NCBI GenBank assembly: GCA_023055505.1
Contig: JALIRH010000110.1
Span: forward strand, 186,001-250,000
Length of the DNA stretch: 64,000 nucleotides
Reading direction: 5' to 3'
Source: Callipepla californica brunnescens
Taxonomy: Eukaryota; Chordata; Aves; Galliformes; Odontophoridae
Part shown: piece by piece, positions 9,441 to 21,233 of the stretch
How the letters are laid out: the number at the start of each line of letters is the position of its first letter
Position numbering within the stretch: position 1 is the first letter of the stretch
The notes under the pieces: model-generated
Database searches by the model: none
What the model saw: the letters and a program-made list of their open reading frames with translations, nothing else
What the model was told of the DNA's origin: nothing
Made by a program: the position numbers and the translations under genes

Positions 9441-11171
9441 TGAATGTCTGCCCTGTTCGTTAGGGTTATGCGCTGCCCTGGGCACCAACAAGTGCTGTGA
9501 AAACCTTGACCAAACTGGTCCTGCGGGGGGTAGTGTAATTTTATGGGATCACGGAATATCTCAAGATGGAAGCCACCCCGAGGATCGCTGGACTTCCACC
9601 CCTGGCTCCACGCAGCACCGTCCTGTATTCAGTCTCCATGTCTGGAAGCGCTGCTCAGATACTTCCAGAACTGCAGAACTCAAGGCCGTGCCCACTGCCC
9701 TTGGGCAGTGATGGTGAAGAGCCTTCCCCCAGTTCCCCCCGCCCGACGCAGCTCCACGCTGTTCCCTGGGGTCCTGTAGTAACAACAAAACACGGTGTTT
9801 TCAGCACCGCTGTGTTCACGCACTCGGTTTGGTGGGGTGTTGAACAACAGGTGGGAGCATTCTGGCTCTGACTGACACATGCAAATCCTTTCCACTCATC
9901 TCATTTTACATGAAAAGGAGGTGGTTTGTTTTTCTGCTCCAGCAATTAACCGGACAGGCGTCAGTGCCCTGATCCTTAGAAAAAAAACCCTCCAATTTTT
10001 CAAACTTATTCTTTGCATGGACCACTCCTCATCTTTCTGCATCCTTTGAACTTAGAAAAAAAAAAAAAAAAGTAATTTTCATTACAGAATTACTGTCACC
10101 ATATTAAAAATCCTTTTCATCTCACACATGCGGAATAGCTTCTTCATCTTCTTGAATATTTTTAGCACTCCTTTTGATGCCTAATTAAGTTTTCATCAGT
10201 CCTTTTTTTTCTTAGTCATGTAAAAAGAACTGCTGCATCAACATTACATACAAGGGCAATGCTATCTTTTATCCATGGAAATAGGTATTTTGAAGCAGTC
10301 TGGAACAGCATTTGCTTATTTCCCAGTAGCATTACATCTCCCACTTTGTTATCTTGTGAGTATTAAGGTCAGCTAAGTCTTCTGTCCTATCCTATTTTTA
10401 GGTAAGTGAAAAACAATTCTTGTCATTAAGGGCATGCTTTTCTTTCACACTTTGAAATGCCATTTCGCAGTCTTTAAAAGCATTCCTTTCTTCACTGACA
10501 GTGGCTTGTGAATCAGGAAAGTCATCAAAGTTGCCAAACTCCTTGTTGCGGGGCTCCTTTCAAGTATGATGACTTAGGGCAGTAGTTCCACTGCTATTAC
10601 GTTGTACCTTAAGGAAGTCATTGCAAGGGAGAGTGGTGTAGCTACAACTACTTTCTAAGCACAAACATGAATGCACTCACTGTCACATTCTCATTTTCTG
10701 AGATTTTCCAGTTTCTGTTGCTCGCATGGGCCTCACTGGATGACCAGAGCAGCAGGATATTCAGCCAAGCTTCTGTCCAATACATTTCTATACTCCTCCA
10801 GGGGGATGAAAGAAGAGAATATTACAAGTATGCACTTCCTTTCAGCGGGTAGGATGTACCTGGTAGTTAGGCCCTGGACAGCAAGATTCTGCCCAAGCCT
10901 CAACCAATAAATGACAATGGAGCGAGGAGGACAAACAGCTTTATGATTGATGTTTTGGGATTTTTTTTTATTTTTTATTATTATTTTTTTTAAATCCAAG
11001 GCAGCACTTCAGGCCACATTTATTAACTCAGCACTTTTTAAGAATTACCAATTTATTACTTAGACAGGCATAAAATGATGACAGAAAAATGCTCTGCAGG
11101 AATGCCAGGTTTGGCACACTTGGATCAGATATCCCAAAACCTTTACAATTTCTGATTTCTTTGTGTTTGAT
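9441..11171. other. Non-coding sequence between MCC exon 1 and the solo LTR
   Basis: Moderately AT-rich with a homopolymer A run near 10055-10071 and A/T-rich low complexity at 10960-10995. No exon is supported. It should contain the start of YTHDC2 if gene order is conserved, but none of its early exons was recognised. Confidence 0.4.
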
Positions 11172-11531
11172 TGCAGTGCCTCAGGCACGGACTCAGATGT
11201 GAGCGATCCAAATCATTTATTACAGGTTTTAACATCCCTTATATACTTTCACAAGTTCTCTCTTGTAACTTTCCCACCCGCCTTTACATATCAACAGTGT
11301 AACTTCCCAAAGCAGTCCTTAACCTTGCACACAGGCAATTATCCAATCAGGGCTGTGAGTCTTCCCAAGCCACGCACTCTTCCTCCAATTGGGGTCTGCC
11401 ATCATGCAGCAGCTTACTTGAACTTGTTTTCCTCTTCTTCTGGAAGTGTCCTTGGTTCTCAGCCTTCCTTTCCCATGTTGTTTATCCTGTTCCACAGCTG
11501 CAGCTCTAAATATAGTTTTTGTATTCCCACG
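11172..11531 (-). mobile_element. Solo LTR with 6-bp target duplication
   Basis: Flanked by TTTGAT on both sides (11166-11171 and 11532-11537). On the minus strand it begins CGTGGGAATAC (first base mutated from T) and ends GAGGCACTGCA. It contains a CCAAT-type box (CTGATTGG), a TATATAAGG box and AATAAA in the right order. No internal sequence remains, so it arose by LTR-LTR recombination. The U3 is related to 29745-29932. Confidence 0.75.
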
Positions 11532-11537
11532 TTTGAT

Positions 11538-12730
11538 GTACCATTACCTCTGCCAAATGAAGAAAAGATACTGAATTATGAGACGACAGTAAATGTAACG
11601 TGCTAAGGACGTATTATAAATATTAAGAGAACAATTCCATTTTAAAACAGTGAATAAAGGATAACCATGCAATGGTCCAAACATCTTGTTTGTTGAAACT
11701 GCTGCTCTGTTGAGCTTCCATGCACCTATTTTGAAGGCATGTGGTTTGGCTAATATTTCACAATTGCACATTTTTTTTTTTCATGTTATCCTATGTAGGA
11801 TGTATATGTTGTCTGCATACATATGCAGAACATCCCAGAATACACAACTGCTGTGTCACAACAGCTCAGTGTACTCTGCTGCTGACCAACAATGCTTTAT
11901 CACTGTGCTCTCCTATGTGTACACATAGTGATATAAAATACATAATACCACACAAGAAATACCAGCTTTTTATAAATGTTTACTGCACAGAAAAAAGAAA
12001 AATCAAAAACAAATACATGCCAACAGTGAACGCTCACAATGGCAAGCTGAATTGTTCGTCATCCCTTGGTCTACACCTCAAGCTAATTCTTCTGGAGTTG
12101 CGTCTGAGTGCTTTTGAAGACCAGCACACCTTTGCAGACAAGCTGAGGTACAGCTGTAAGGCCTGTGGAAAGAGGAGCTGGGAGCAATAGGTGCTCTCTA
12201 GGGGACAAGGGGAGGGCCAGAGTCCATCACCCTAGCCAGCACCAGGGCAGCCAGGGGCACCAGAGCAGCCACAAAGGCCCAGCTGGGACATGGCCCACTG
12301 GGTGAGCTCAGTGGGCAGGCCCCATAGCCAGGCAGGACTGTGTGGAGCTGGAGCCCAGCCTAGCTGCAGCCTCACTAAAGCAGGAGCTGATGGTCCTGGT
12401 ATGAGGTGGGGCCTGATCCCCACCTGATCCCCACCCTGACCCAAGTGGGTCAGGCAGAGCTGTTTGAGTCCTCAGGCCCTGACATTATCTCACCAAGAGG
12501 ACACAATAAAATAATGTATGGGGTTGTTCATGTGCTTTGCAGGTATTTAGATCTGTCTGAAAAATGTATATTGGTTTATACAGTCAGCAGTCAATTCCAT
12601 ACCGTTTGGCTTTGCACATATACATACCACATTACTGAGATGTCGACGACATCTGGGCACCTTAGCAAATTCTGTCCCTGCCAGTAACCTATATAACAGC
12701 TAAGCAAACATTTTTCCCAGGTAAACCTCC

Positions 12731-12762
<32 letters not shown>

Positions 12763-13955
12763 TATATAAAAGAGCAATAATATAAACTGTTTAACTGTCA
12801 GCTTCAATACAAATGTATTGACCAAATATGGGACCTGAACTACAGGTAGCATATGATCTTTGGGCCAGGGAGCACCACTCCATGGAACATCATGACCATT
12901 GAAGATCTCTTACAAAGCCCCATATTAACACAGCACATGCTTAATATTCATTTTTAATACGTATCTCAATTCTCAGAATAGATGGGCACTTTGCAGAAGT
13001 TGTACGAATATTCACATGATGAATGTGTATAAGCTGTGTGCTTTCAATTTTGCGTGTGCATGCTAGTTGTGACCCCCTGTGCACCCAGTGCTGCCATAAG
13101 CCATGTCAGCTTTCTAACCTATCACTCAGGTTGGTGCATTTTATTCCCAGATTTCAGTGACAGCACAACTAACAGAATGTGGCTGAACACAGAATTTTCT
13201 TCAACAATTGAAGCAGGAGACACTGATAAAGCACTCAACATATGACTCCATGCTGCAGGTTCACAGAAGTAATATAAAGTTCAGAGTGATTTACTTAGGA
13301 CTAATTTATATATAATATATATATACATAATGTAATCATTGTAACTTCCTTTCTGTGTAAAGAAACTACGAACGTTTATTTGCTTGTTTGTTGTCTGGCT
13401 GGCTTTTTGAGCATGTATTTTACTAGAAATACCCTTCAGATTGTAAAACTGTTTGTCAGGAACTGAGTGTTTTTAGCTCTGGGTGCAGCAGCTGTGTCAC
13501 TGTAGCACTGCATCTCCTCATATCCTGAGTTGGTTCCAGTGTGGCATCATGGTCACACAACCGCACTGCTTTCTATGATAATACTTTTTTTTTATGCTTC
13601 CAGTCAGTGCAGATATACCAGCTGAGGCCAATCCTAATTCCTCAGTATGCTCAATAGAAAAGTGGAATTTCACCTTCTACGTTCACATTGTTATTCTGAG
13701 TATTTTATAAAGAAAAAGAATACCAAAATAAATTAATGCTTCGGATCCTAAATGAAATGCAACTTAAATAAAGCCAAATGATTCAGAAAGAGGAGGTGAA
13801 CAGGGGACATGATAGGATTGTTCCTGGAACTCCTTTGGTTCCCAGGTCTTGAGTTGGAGCAGCAATCCAGTTTTGGCAGGCAGATAGAATTTCTGTGCAT
13901 GTATAAGGTGAACTAAATCATTCATGCAATTACAGACTCAGATGCCAGCGGATGA
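11538..13955. other. Non-coding sequence, nothing gene-like
   Basis: AT-rich with a 24-base T run at 12731-12754 followed by (TA)n to about 12769, and another TA-rich microsatellite near 13306-13326. A GC-richer patch at 12195-12470 has no recognisable family. No exon is supported. Confidence 0.4.
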
Positions 13956-14417
13956 GCAAGCATCTTCAACAACAAAGATTGCAAAGCCTTGTCACCTTAT
14001 TTACATTATAGCCAGTTAACGTGAATGTCAGCAGATGGTATCACCCTGCCTCTGAAGTCTCCTGCAATCCTTGTCCTGAAGCCACTTGTGACAACATGTT
14101 TTGGCAGTGAATGAGAGCAGAATAAGAAAAAATAAAAAATAGTAACTTGTAGAAGAGTGGCAGTGAATCACAACGTTGTTTCCATGGATTTCTTAGAGAA
14201 GTCCATGATGAGTTGCATTTTTTAGAGTCTACTGATGCACATTTTGATTTAAATTTCTCCTTGATCTATGCTTTTTATTTCTCTCCTTTATCTATAAGGA
14301 CCGAGTTCAAGATGCAGCCTTCCTATTCAGCTGAATACTAATAGGATTTCTACCTCCTACTCTGATGCCTGTTTTCATTAAACTTTGTGGAATTTGGCAT
14401 CTCAGACTTTTACCCCC

Positions 14418-14622
14418 TGTTGTGGTTTTGTGGTTTTGGTGGTGGCATTCCACATCAGAACATCATGCAAGAAGTTACAGAGTTAATGCTGTGCTGGGAA
14501 GTGGCAGAGGGTTGGAGCTGCAGACCATTGGGCAGCCGTGGCCACCGACAGTGCAGTTTTTTCCTCCGCCTCTGCCTTCTTTTTTTTTCCTTGTGTCCCC
14601 TGTCACGGATAACACCGTGACA
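14418..14622 (+). mobile_element. Short solo LTR (ERVL-like), 205 bp
   Basis: Begins TGTTGTGGTTTTGTGG and ends AACACCGTGACA, flanked by CCCCC on each side (14413-14417 and 14623-14627), a 5-bp duplication. The first 60 bases resemble the start of the ERVL-type LTRs at 21234 and 23767 (TTCCACATCA.AACATCATG), but the element is much shorter. The same LTR with the same flanks is at 61459-61663 in the right arm. Confidence 0.65.
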
Positions 14623-14766
14623 CCCCCTCCTTCAGTTTTCATGTAAACTCACAAAGAGTTTCAACCATTTTTGAGGAGAGACTGGAAGCAGATAGGTAGA
14701 AATAAATATTTATCTACACACAGATTGACGGGACACTGGTTTAACTGATGGACACACTTTCCCCCT

Positions 14767-14787
14767 TAATTAATTAATTAATTAATT
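14767..14787. repeat. (AATT)n microsatellite
   Basis: Five tandem TTAA/AATT units; the inverted counterpart is at about 61297-61316. Confidence 0.8.
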
Positions 14788-16075
14788 CAAACAGGGGATA
14801 AGGGCAATGGAAAAGCCAGATGAACAAGAAATGCTCAGTACATTGTCCAAGGAGTAATTGTGACGGGTTTACCTTGGAAGGCCACCAGGTGCCCACCTGC
14901 CACCTGCCCACTTGGACTCCTCAAAGGATGGGGAGAAAATATGGAGCAAAAACTCGTGGTGAGAACAAACAGAACACTCACTAAATACCATCATGGGCAA
15001 TGGAGATGATGAGTTTAGTTAGTTGCCAATTAATAAGAGAGTAAGTCAGTGAGGACTGAAGTCAAACCAAAGATCTCATCGCCACACCCTATTCTTCCCA
15101 GGCTTAGCTTCAATTTCAGTCTCAGTTCTCCTACCTTTTCTTGGACTGAGTAGCGCAGGGAGTAGGAACAGTGGCTGCAGTCAGTCCATAGCGCTTCGTT
15201 TCTGCCGCTCCTCCATGGTCACTCTCCATCCCTGCTGCGCGTGGGTCCCTCCGCACAATGCTCTGCCTCCCGAACTGATTCTGAAGCTGCAGCTCTCCCA
15301 GCGCTGCTCCAAAAGAGCTCCGTAGCACAGGTTTCCCCTCCAGGCTCTTGCTCCACACGGGTCCCCACCGGTGGCATCCTCCAGGCTTCATCCCCCGATG
15401 TACCGTGGGCTCCTCCGTGGCTGCACGGGGAGATCTGCCCCATACGCTGCCCACGTGCTGCAGGCAGACAGCCTGCTCCTCCACAGGCCTCTCCGGGGCG
15501 GCAGGGCACTGCAGCTCTTCCCCTGGAGCTCCTTCTGCCTTCCTCCCGCACTGACCTCAGTGCCCGTAGGGCCTCTTCTCACCCTTCTCCCCCAGATGCT
15601 GTGGTGCAGGAATTTTCCAACTCCTAAATCTGCTCTCCTGGAGCACGTCCAGTATTATCCATGGCTTAGTTCTGGCAGCAGTGGGTCCCTTCTGGAGCAG
15701 CTGGAACTGGCTCTGCTCTGACATGCTGGCCATGTAAACCTCATACTAGAGCATAGATGGGAAGGAGGCAAAGCTCTCAAAACAGCCATAGGAACTACCG
15801 AGGACTATTAGTGTATACCATTTTGTGCAGTAAAGCATCAGAGGTCAAATTTCAGCAAATCATTTCTTAAACAAACATTTCTGATAGCGATTTCCATTAG
15901 GCATACTGTCCCAAAGATCTGTAACAACAACAACTCGTTTTAGTGGGACCATTAATTATGGCAACAGCCAATATCGGTCTCTTTTCAAGTTTACTATGCC
16001 TAAAGTAGAAACGCATGACTATGCCGTTTTTCTAATAAAGGAGCTAGAAGTATTTAAATCCTTTTCTCTTTCACT
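14788..16075. other. Inverted-repeat arm sequence without a supported gene
   Basis: Contains a GC-richer block (15131-15725) open in several frames on both strands, with no recognisable protein. The part 15093-15546 is missing from the right arm. The remainder to 16075 is AT-rich and shared by both arms. Confidence 0.5.
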
Positions 16076-16515
16076 ACCTTGCCCCTCTGGGCAGCTCCGC
16101 CCTGCACTCCAAGTCCGTCGGAGCCGGGTAGACGAGGCCGATCGCGGCAAGCCGACCAGACGGCGCCCTCTAGGCGCCTCATCGGACTGTTCGTCCCGGT
16201 CGGAGCCGGGTAGACGTGGCCGGACGCGGCAAGCCGCCCAGGCGGCGCCCTCTAGGCGCCTCATCGGACCGTTCTGCTCTGTTGGATCCGGGTAGACGAG
16301 GCCGAGCGCGGCAAGCCGACCAGACGGCGCCCTCTAGGCGCCTCAGCGGACCGTTCGTCCCGGTCGGATCCGGGTAGACGAGGCCGGACGCGGCCAGACG
16401 CCCCGGCGGCGCACTTTAGGCGCCTCAGCGGACCGTTAGGCCTCGTCGAAGCAGGGTAGAAGTGGCCGAGCGCGGCAAGCAGCCCCGGCAGCGCCCTCGT
16501 GGCAGCTCCGCCCTG
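16076..16515. repeat. 82-bp GC-rich minisatellite, array 1 (about 5 units)
   Basis: The landmark GCGCCCTCTAGG recurs at about 16164, 16245, 16327, 16408 (diverged) and 16491 (diverged), a spacing of 81-83 bp. The unit contains GGGTAGACG(A/T)GGCCG, GCGGCAAGCCG, GGCGGCGCCCTCTAGGCGCC and a GGACCGTTCGTCCCGGTCGG segment. Confidence 0.9.
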
Positions 16516-16544
16516 CACGCTGAATCCCCGTGGACGGGAGGGGG

Positions 16545-16627
16545 AAGTAAGCTGGCGGACAGGTCTACCCCGGCGGCGGGGAGGACAGGTCTACCCCGCC
16601 TGCCTGCCAGACAGGTTTACCCCCCTC
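16545..16627. repeat. 26-bp minisatellite (GGACAGGTCTACCCC core), 3 units
   Basis: Three copies of GGCGGACAGGTCTACCCC-type units followed by an A-rich tract (16631-16652). The same core makes long arrays at 32250-32670 and 33222-33558. Confidence 0.85.
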
Positions 16628-16652
16628 TCAAAAAAAAAAAAAAAAAAAAAAA

Positions 16653-17352
16653 GGGGAAAAAATCCTGTCAAAAATTAAGAAGTAATATAATAAACAGGAA
16701 GAAAGAAGATTCAGAAAGAGGAAAACATATTTTAAGCTCAAGTTCAATTGTACTTTTATTAAACAATCATCCTCATTTATAAACAAAATGAAACAAAACA
16801 CACATTTCCCCCACACCTATCCCCCCCCCCCTTCCCCCCATCCCGCATAAAAAAAATATTAAAGTAAAAAGGCGGCTAAAAATAAAACTAGTAATTAAAT
16901 TGGGTAGCAGCACGACAGAAGTGTCGGGCGGGGCGGGGCGGATCAGCGTGGGGTAAGGTTGGAAAAGTTGAGGGCGGGGGGGAAGTGGTGGGGGCAGAGG
17001 GGGGGATGCCGAGTCCAGCCGCCGCGTCACATCTACCCATCTGAAGGAGGCGACTTCGGCCGGAGAAAGATCACTAACTGAAAAGAAAAGAATAATCAAG
17101 AGAATATAAAACCTCGGATAAACGAATCCCCGTGGATGGGAGGGGGAATTGAGCGGGCAGACAGGTCTACCCCCCCCCCCCCCCAAAAAAAAAAAGGGAA
17201 AGAAAAACCAGTCAAAAAATAAGAAGTAATATAATAAACAGGAGGAAAGAAGAATCAGAAAGATGAAAACATTTTAATCTCAAGATTAATTTTACTTTTA
17301 TTAAACAATCATCCTCATTTAAAAACAAAACCAAACAAAACGCGCATTTATC
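16653..17352. repeat. Macrosatellite units 1 and 2 (partial)
   Basis: A complex unit reads in order: AAGTAATATAATAAACAGG, a segment with AAACAATCATCCTC, a C-rich run, GGGTAGCAGCACGACAGAAG, GTGTCGGGCGGGG, GCCGAGTCCAGCCGCCG, ACTTCGGCCGGAGAAAG, and AACGAATCCCCGTGGA, then a 26-bp array and an A tract. Unit 1 is 16653-17205; unit 2 starts at about 17206 and stops in the 82-bp array. Further copies start near 31825, 32695, 33572 and 56510, with one reversed at 59217-59400. Confidence 0.85.
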
Positions 17353-17355
17353 CAA

Positions 17356-18775
17356 CCCGCCCTGCGGCCCTCTAGGTGCCTCAGCGGACCGTTCGGCTCG
17401 GTCGGAGCCGTGTAGACGTGGCCGGACGCGGCAAGACGTCCCGGCGGCGCCCTCTGGGCAACTCCGCCCTGCGCTCAAGTCCTATGGAGCCGGGTAGACC
17501 TGGCCGAGCGCGGTAAGCCGACACGGCAGCGCCCTATAGGCGCCTCAGCGGAACGTTCGTCCCGGTCGGAGCCGGGTAGACGTGGCCGAGCGCGGCAAGT
17601 AGCCCCGGGGGCGCCCTCTGGGCATCTCCGCCCTGCGCGCCAAGTCTCTGGAGCCTGGTAGACGTGGCCGAGCGCGGCAAGCCACCGCGGCGGCTATCTC
17701 TTGGCGCCTCATCGGACCCTTCGGCCCGGTCGGAACCGGGTAGATGTGGCCGAGCGCGGCAAGCCACCCCGGGCGGCGACGTCTAGGCGTCAAAGCGGAC
17801 CGGTCAGCAGGGTTGGAGCCGGGTAGACGAGGACGAGCGGGGCAAGCCACCCCGGCAGTGCCCTCTGGGCAGCTCCGCCCTGCACGCCAACTTCGTCAGA
17901 GCCGGGTAGACGTGGCCGATCGCGGCAAGCCGCACCGGCCTCGCCCTCTAGGCGCCTCAGCAAACCGTTTGGCCCCGTCGGAGCCGAGTAGACGTGGCCT
18001 GACGCGGCAAACCGCCCGGGCGGCGTCCTCTAGTCGCCTCATCGGACCGTTCGGCCCGGTTAAAGCCGGGTAGACGAGGCCGAGAGCGAGAAGGAGCCAC
18101 GGCGACGCCCTCTAGGCGCCCTAGCGGACCGTTCGTCCCGGTCGGAACCGGGTAGACGTGGTCGGACGCGGCAAGCCACCCCGGCAGTGCCCTCTGGGCA
18201 GCTCCGCCCTGCAGGCCAACTTCGTCGGAGCCGGGTAGATGTGGTCGTACGCCGCAAGCCGCCCCGGCGGTGCCCTCTGGGCAGTTCCGCCCTGCACACG
18301 AATTCCGTCGGAGCCGGGTAGACGTGGCCGAACGCGGCAAGCCACCGCGGCGGCTATCTCTAGGCGCCTCATCGGACCGTTCTGCCCCGTCGGAGCCGGG
18401 TAGACGTGGCCAGACTCGGCAAGCCGCCCCGGCGATGCCCTCTGGGCACTTCCGCCCAGCGCGCCATGTCTGTCGGAGCCGGGTAGATGAGGCCGAGAGC
18501 GGCAAGACGCCCCGGCGGTACCCTGTAGGCGCCTCAGAGGACCGCTCGTTCCGGTCAGAGCCGGGTAGACGTGGCCGAGGGCGGCAAGCCGCCCGGGCGG
18601 TGCCCTCTAGGCCCCTCAGCGGACCGTTCGGCTCTGTCGAAGCCTGGTAGACGTGGCTGGACGCAGGAAGCCGCCCCGGCGGCGCTCTCCCGGCACCTCA
18701 GAGGATCGTTCTTCCCCTTCGGAGCCGGGTAGCTGTGGCCGAGCGCGGCATGCCGCCCCGGCAGCGCCCTCTGGA
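17356..18775. repeat. 82-bp GC-rich minisatellite, array 2 (about 17 units)
   Basis: Continuous array of the 82-bp unit. Two sub-types alternate irregularly: one with CTCTAGGCGCCTCAGCGG after the CGGCGCC core and one with CTCTGGGCAGCTCCGCCCTG. Divergence between units is clear, so the array is not freshly homogenised. Since 82 is not a multiple of 3, the open frames across it are a by-product of CpG-rich, stop-poor sequence. Confidence 0.9.
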
Positions 18776-19282
18776 ATGAAAAAGGAGACATAATTAGATA
18801 ACGGCAAGTATCTTTAAACTTGTAACGTTCATGTTATTGAAGATGATCAATTAAAAAAAGGCATGCTTTTGGCTTTCGGTTGATAAACATTTTGCTAATA
18901 TAATGGCATAGATTTGCATGTTATGCTGTGTGTTGCCTCCATGGAAAAAATACAGAACAAGATGACACGATGTGTTGAGATAGAGGTACAGATTAAATTG
19001 CAGCCATTGAACAGCGCAGGATTGTGTACATCTTGCACAGAAACAGTTCCTGTTAGAAGCACCTGGATAGTACTTCTCACTGTGCTCCTGGAGCACACAT
19101 TTGCAGTCATACACTTCGTGTGCCCTTACAGAATTTCTGTTGGACTGGTACCAACTTCTTGGTTGAGTAAAATAGAATGCTATAGGTAAACTTGTGATTT
19201 GAAGTCACTATTTTTGTAATGGAAAGCAGTAGATCATTAAAGTGATTATAAAACTGTTCTGAAAATATTTTTCACCTTCTAG
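18776..19282. other. AT-rich intron remnant upstream of the YTHDC2 exons
   Basis: The boundary from satellite is abrupt at about 18776. The sequence ends in a pyrimidine-rich tract (TTTTTCACCTTCTAG) that serves as the acceptor for the exon at 19283. The preceding YTHDC2 exon is not found; the satellite may have replaced it. Confidence 0.5.
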
Positions 19283-19431
19283 AAGAAGAGCAGCCAAGTG
19301 CTCCTACTGAGTGGCGTTCTGATGGAGAAAACAGCAGCAACCCACAGTCAGGGAGAATAACAGCTGTTGCAAGTGTATCTGAAGAATATAATGTGCTGGG
19401 GAGCGGTGGTGAGACAGTATTTGATGATCTG
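19283..19431 (+). pseudogene. YTHDC2: YTHDC2 pseudogene, exon A (linker after first RecA domain)
   Basis: Bounded by AG at 19281-19282 and GTAAGC at 19432. The frame reads EEQPSAPTEWRSDGENS..., then SVSEEYNVLGSGGETVFDDL. This aligns with the segment of YTHDC2 (a meiotic 3'-5' RNA helicase that binds m6A through a YTH domain) lying between the first RecA-like domain and the ankyrin insertion: the TEW motif, the (S/T)(D/E)EY-x-L-x-x-GG-(E/D)-x-VF pattern and the exon end match what I recall of the human protein. This exon alone is still open. Confidence 0.82.
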
Positions 19432-20089
19432 GTAAGCTTTTCCTTTGTTGGAAGAAATGTTCCAGATTTACGTAGTTAACCTTTAAAAAACTGTTTTCTA
19501 AAGATATTGGGAAAGGATGGTTTGAGACCATCTAAGATTTCTGGGTGTGCACAAGTCTGTGGTGTCTGGTGAGGTTCATGTGAGGGTGTGGAGAGAGTAG
19601 TTGAAACCTGGCTTGCTGAGAAAGGCCACGGGAACCAGGTGCAGGACCAGCTGCAGTAGCTTGAGCAAAAACATGAAGGGGCACCATCCAATTACAGACA
19701 AGGGCACGGTAACCTTGCCGCAAAGTGAAGGTGGTAGGAGTAAAGATTTAAGAAAGTAGTGACCAATGAAACTTCTGCTTAGCCACAAGAATGTATAACA
19801 GAAACTTCTGTGCACTTATATCTTTAACCTATTAGGAGCTCAGGTTTTGCAATATGTATGAACTTCATTACCACTACTATGAATGTACACAGCCTTCTGA
19901 TTGAAGTTGAGACCATTCGATCATACTGATTGTGTCTTTGTCTCCTGACGACTTCATTGGGGCCCGACAATTTTCTGCCGCGCTCCGACATGAGGGTACT
20001 GAGGAAACTGGGTGAGGAAATTGCTGTGCATCATCTTTGGCATGCCATGGCAGTCTTGTGAAGTTCTCAGTGATTCAGCCTTTTCTCTC

Positions 20090-20360
20090 GTGTGGGTAGT
20101 GATAGGAGTAGAGGGAATGGCTTCAAGCTGCGCCAAGGGAGATTCAGGCTGGATGTTAGGAAACACTGCGACTCTGAAAGAGTGGTCGGGCACTGCCCTG
20201 TCCAGGGAGGGAGTGGAGGCACCGATCCTGGAGGTGTTCAGGGTACGTTTGGACATTGTGTAGAGGGACATGGTTTGGTGAGAACTCTTGGTGATGGGTG
20301 AGTGGTCAGACGTGATGATCTTACAGGTCTTTTCCAACCTTGGTGATTCCGTGACTGGAC
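20090..20360 (+). mobile_element. CR1 LINE 3' end
   Basis: Shows the CR1 order: TAGTGATAGGAGTAGAGGGA, GATTCAGGCTGGATGTTAGG, ACTGCCCTGTCCAGGGAGG, TGGAGGTGTTCAGG, and GATGATCTTACAGGTC...TTCCAACCTTGGTGATTC at the 3' terminus. Located in the intron between YTHDC2 exons A and B. Confidence 0.85.
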
Positions 20361-20944
20361 AAGAAGAAACATAACTCCCATTATTAAAACGTTAAAGAAG
20401 AAAGATCTGTAGAACCACAGGCCACTCCTTTTCTGAGCCTGATAAGGTCATAGAGCATATCCTTCTGTGAACTGTTATAGCACATGGAGAACAGATTACT
20501 AGCGTCAGTCAGCATGTATTCTCTGAGGGCCTGGGGGTGAAACATGGGTGTGTGAAGTGGATGGATTGGATACTCGGAATAGGGATTGTCTGGATTGTTG
20601 AATTCAGATAGTTGCAGTCAGTGACTTGATCTTCAGGTGGGTCCAGTGATGAGTATTGACCCTCAGGGGCCTGGATTGGAGCTGGTATTATTTGTAACCA
20701 CGTGTGTTGTTAATGTGGAATGTGAGATGAAGTGCATTTCAGAAAGTTTGTGGGTGGCACAAAGCTGAGCGATGGAGTCGACATGCTCGAGTGAAGATAC
20801 CATAAATGCATTAACTGATATCTGAATTCTGTATTTCTAGTTGTTTAAAAACTAGATTTCTTAGTTCCTCATCTGTGAGAATGAAGACAAAAGAACTTCC
20901 TGAAGAGATTCATCAATTTAATCCTGTTTTTTTTTTCTCCTCAG
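20361..20944. other. YTHDC2 pseudogene intron, non-coding
   Basis: No further exon is seen. It ends in a long T tract and TTTTTTCTCCTCAG, an intact acceptor for exon B. Confidence 0.55.
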
Positions 20945-21068
20945 GATGAAAAAGGTTCAGGTTGTCTTGAACCATGGCTAATAAAAGATGGATTTTTGTC
21001 TGTCTAACATAACGATATCGATTCCTTTGCTCAGGTGTTCCATTTCATTTTAACCGAAAACGTCAGCG
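20945..21068 (+). pseudogene. YTHDC2: YTHDC2 pseudogene, exon B with stop codon
   Basis: Acceptor TCAG at 20941-20944 and donor GTAAGT at 21069. The frame starts DEKGSGCLEPWLIKDGF and after TAA at 21005-21007 continues HNDIDSFAQVFHFILTENVS, matching the YTHDC2 stretch around CLEPWLIK and DIDAFAQVFH. Compared with the family about four codons are missing between the two motifs and a stop has arisen at a tryptophan-neighbourhood position. Splice sites remain good while the reading frame is dead, typical of a unitary or gametologous pseudogene. Confidence 0.88.
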
Positions 21069-21233
21069 GTAAGTTGCTTTTGTTCATCTTGTTAAATAAG
21101 GAAAAAATAAATGACAAAGTGATTTTTCTATGACTTTATATCTTTTTTTAAGTGTTAATTTCTGTTTCTTATCTTTCCCTTTTTGAACAATGAGTATGTG
21201 GAATAGTTAACGAATGGAGTACTTGTTCCTGTT

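Larger units (their letters stand above)
13956..16805. repeat. Inverted repeat, left arm (about 2.85 kb)
   Basis: Reading 13956 to 16805 matches the reverse complement of 59217-62122. Collinear landmarks are a 205-bp LTR with identical flanks, an AATT-repeat microsatellite, the segment around 15547-16075, the 82-bp minisatellite, the 26-bp minisatellite and the AATAAACAGG/AAACAATCATCCTC segment. Mismatches are scattered but few by eye. Differences: about 0.45 kb (15093-15546) is present only here, and the 82-bp array is shorter here (about 5 units against about 11). Confidence 0.9.

Noticed and set aside
17534..18807. Many overlapping open frames with RPRLPGSD-like peptides on both strands
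   Set aside because: Same peptide appears in all frames because of the 82-bp GC-rich unit; an array artefact, not a repeat protein.
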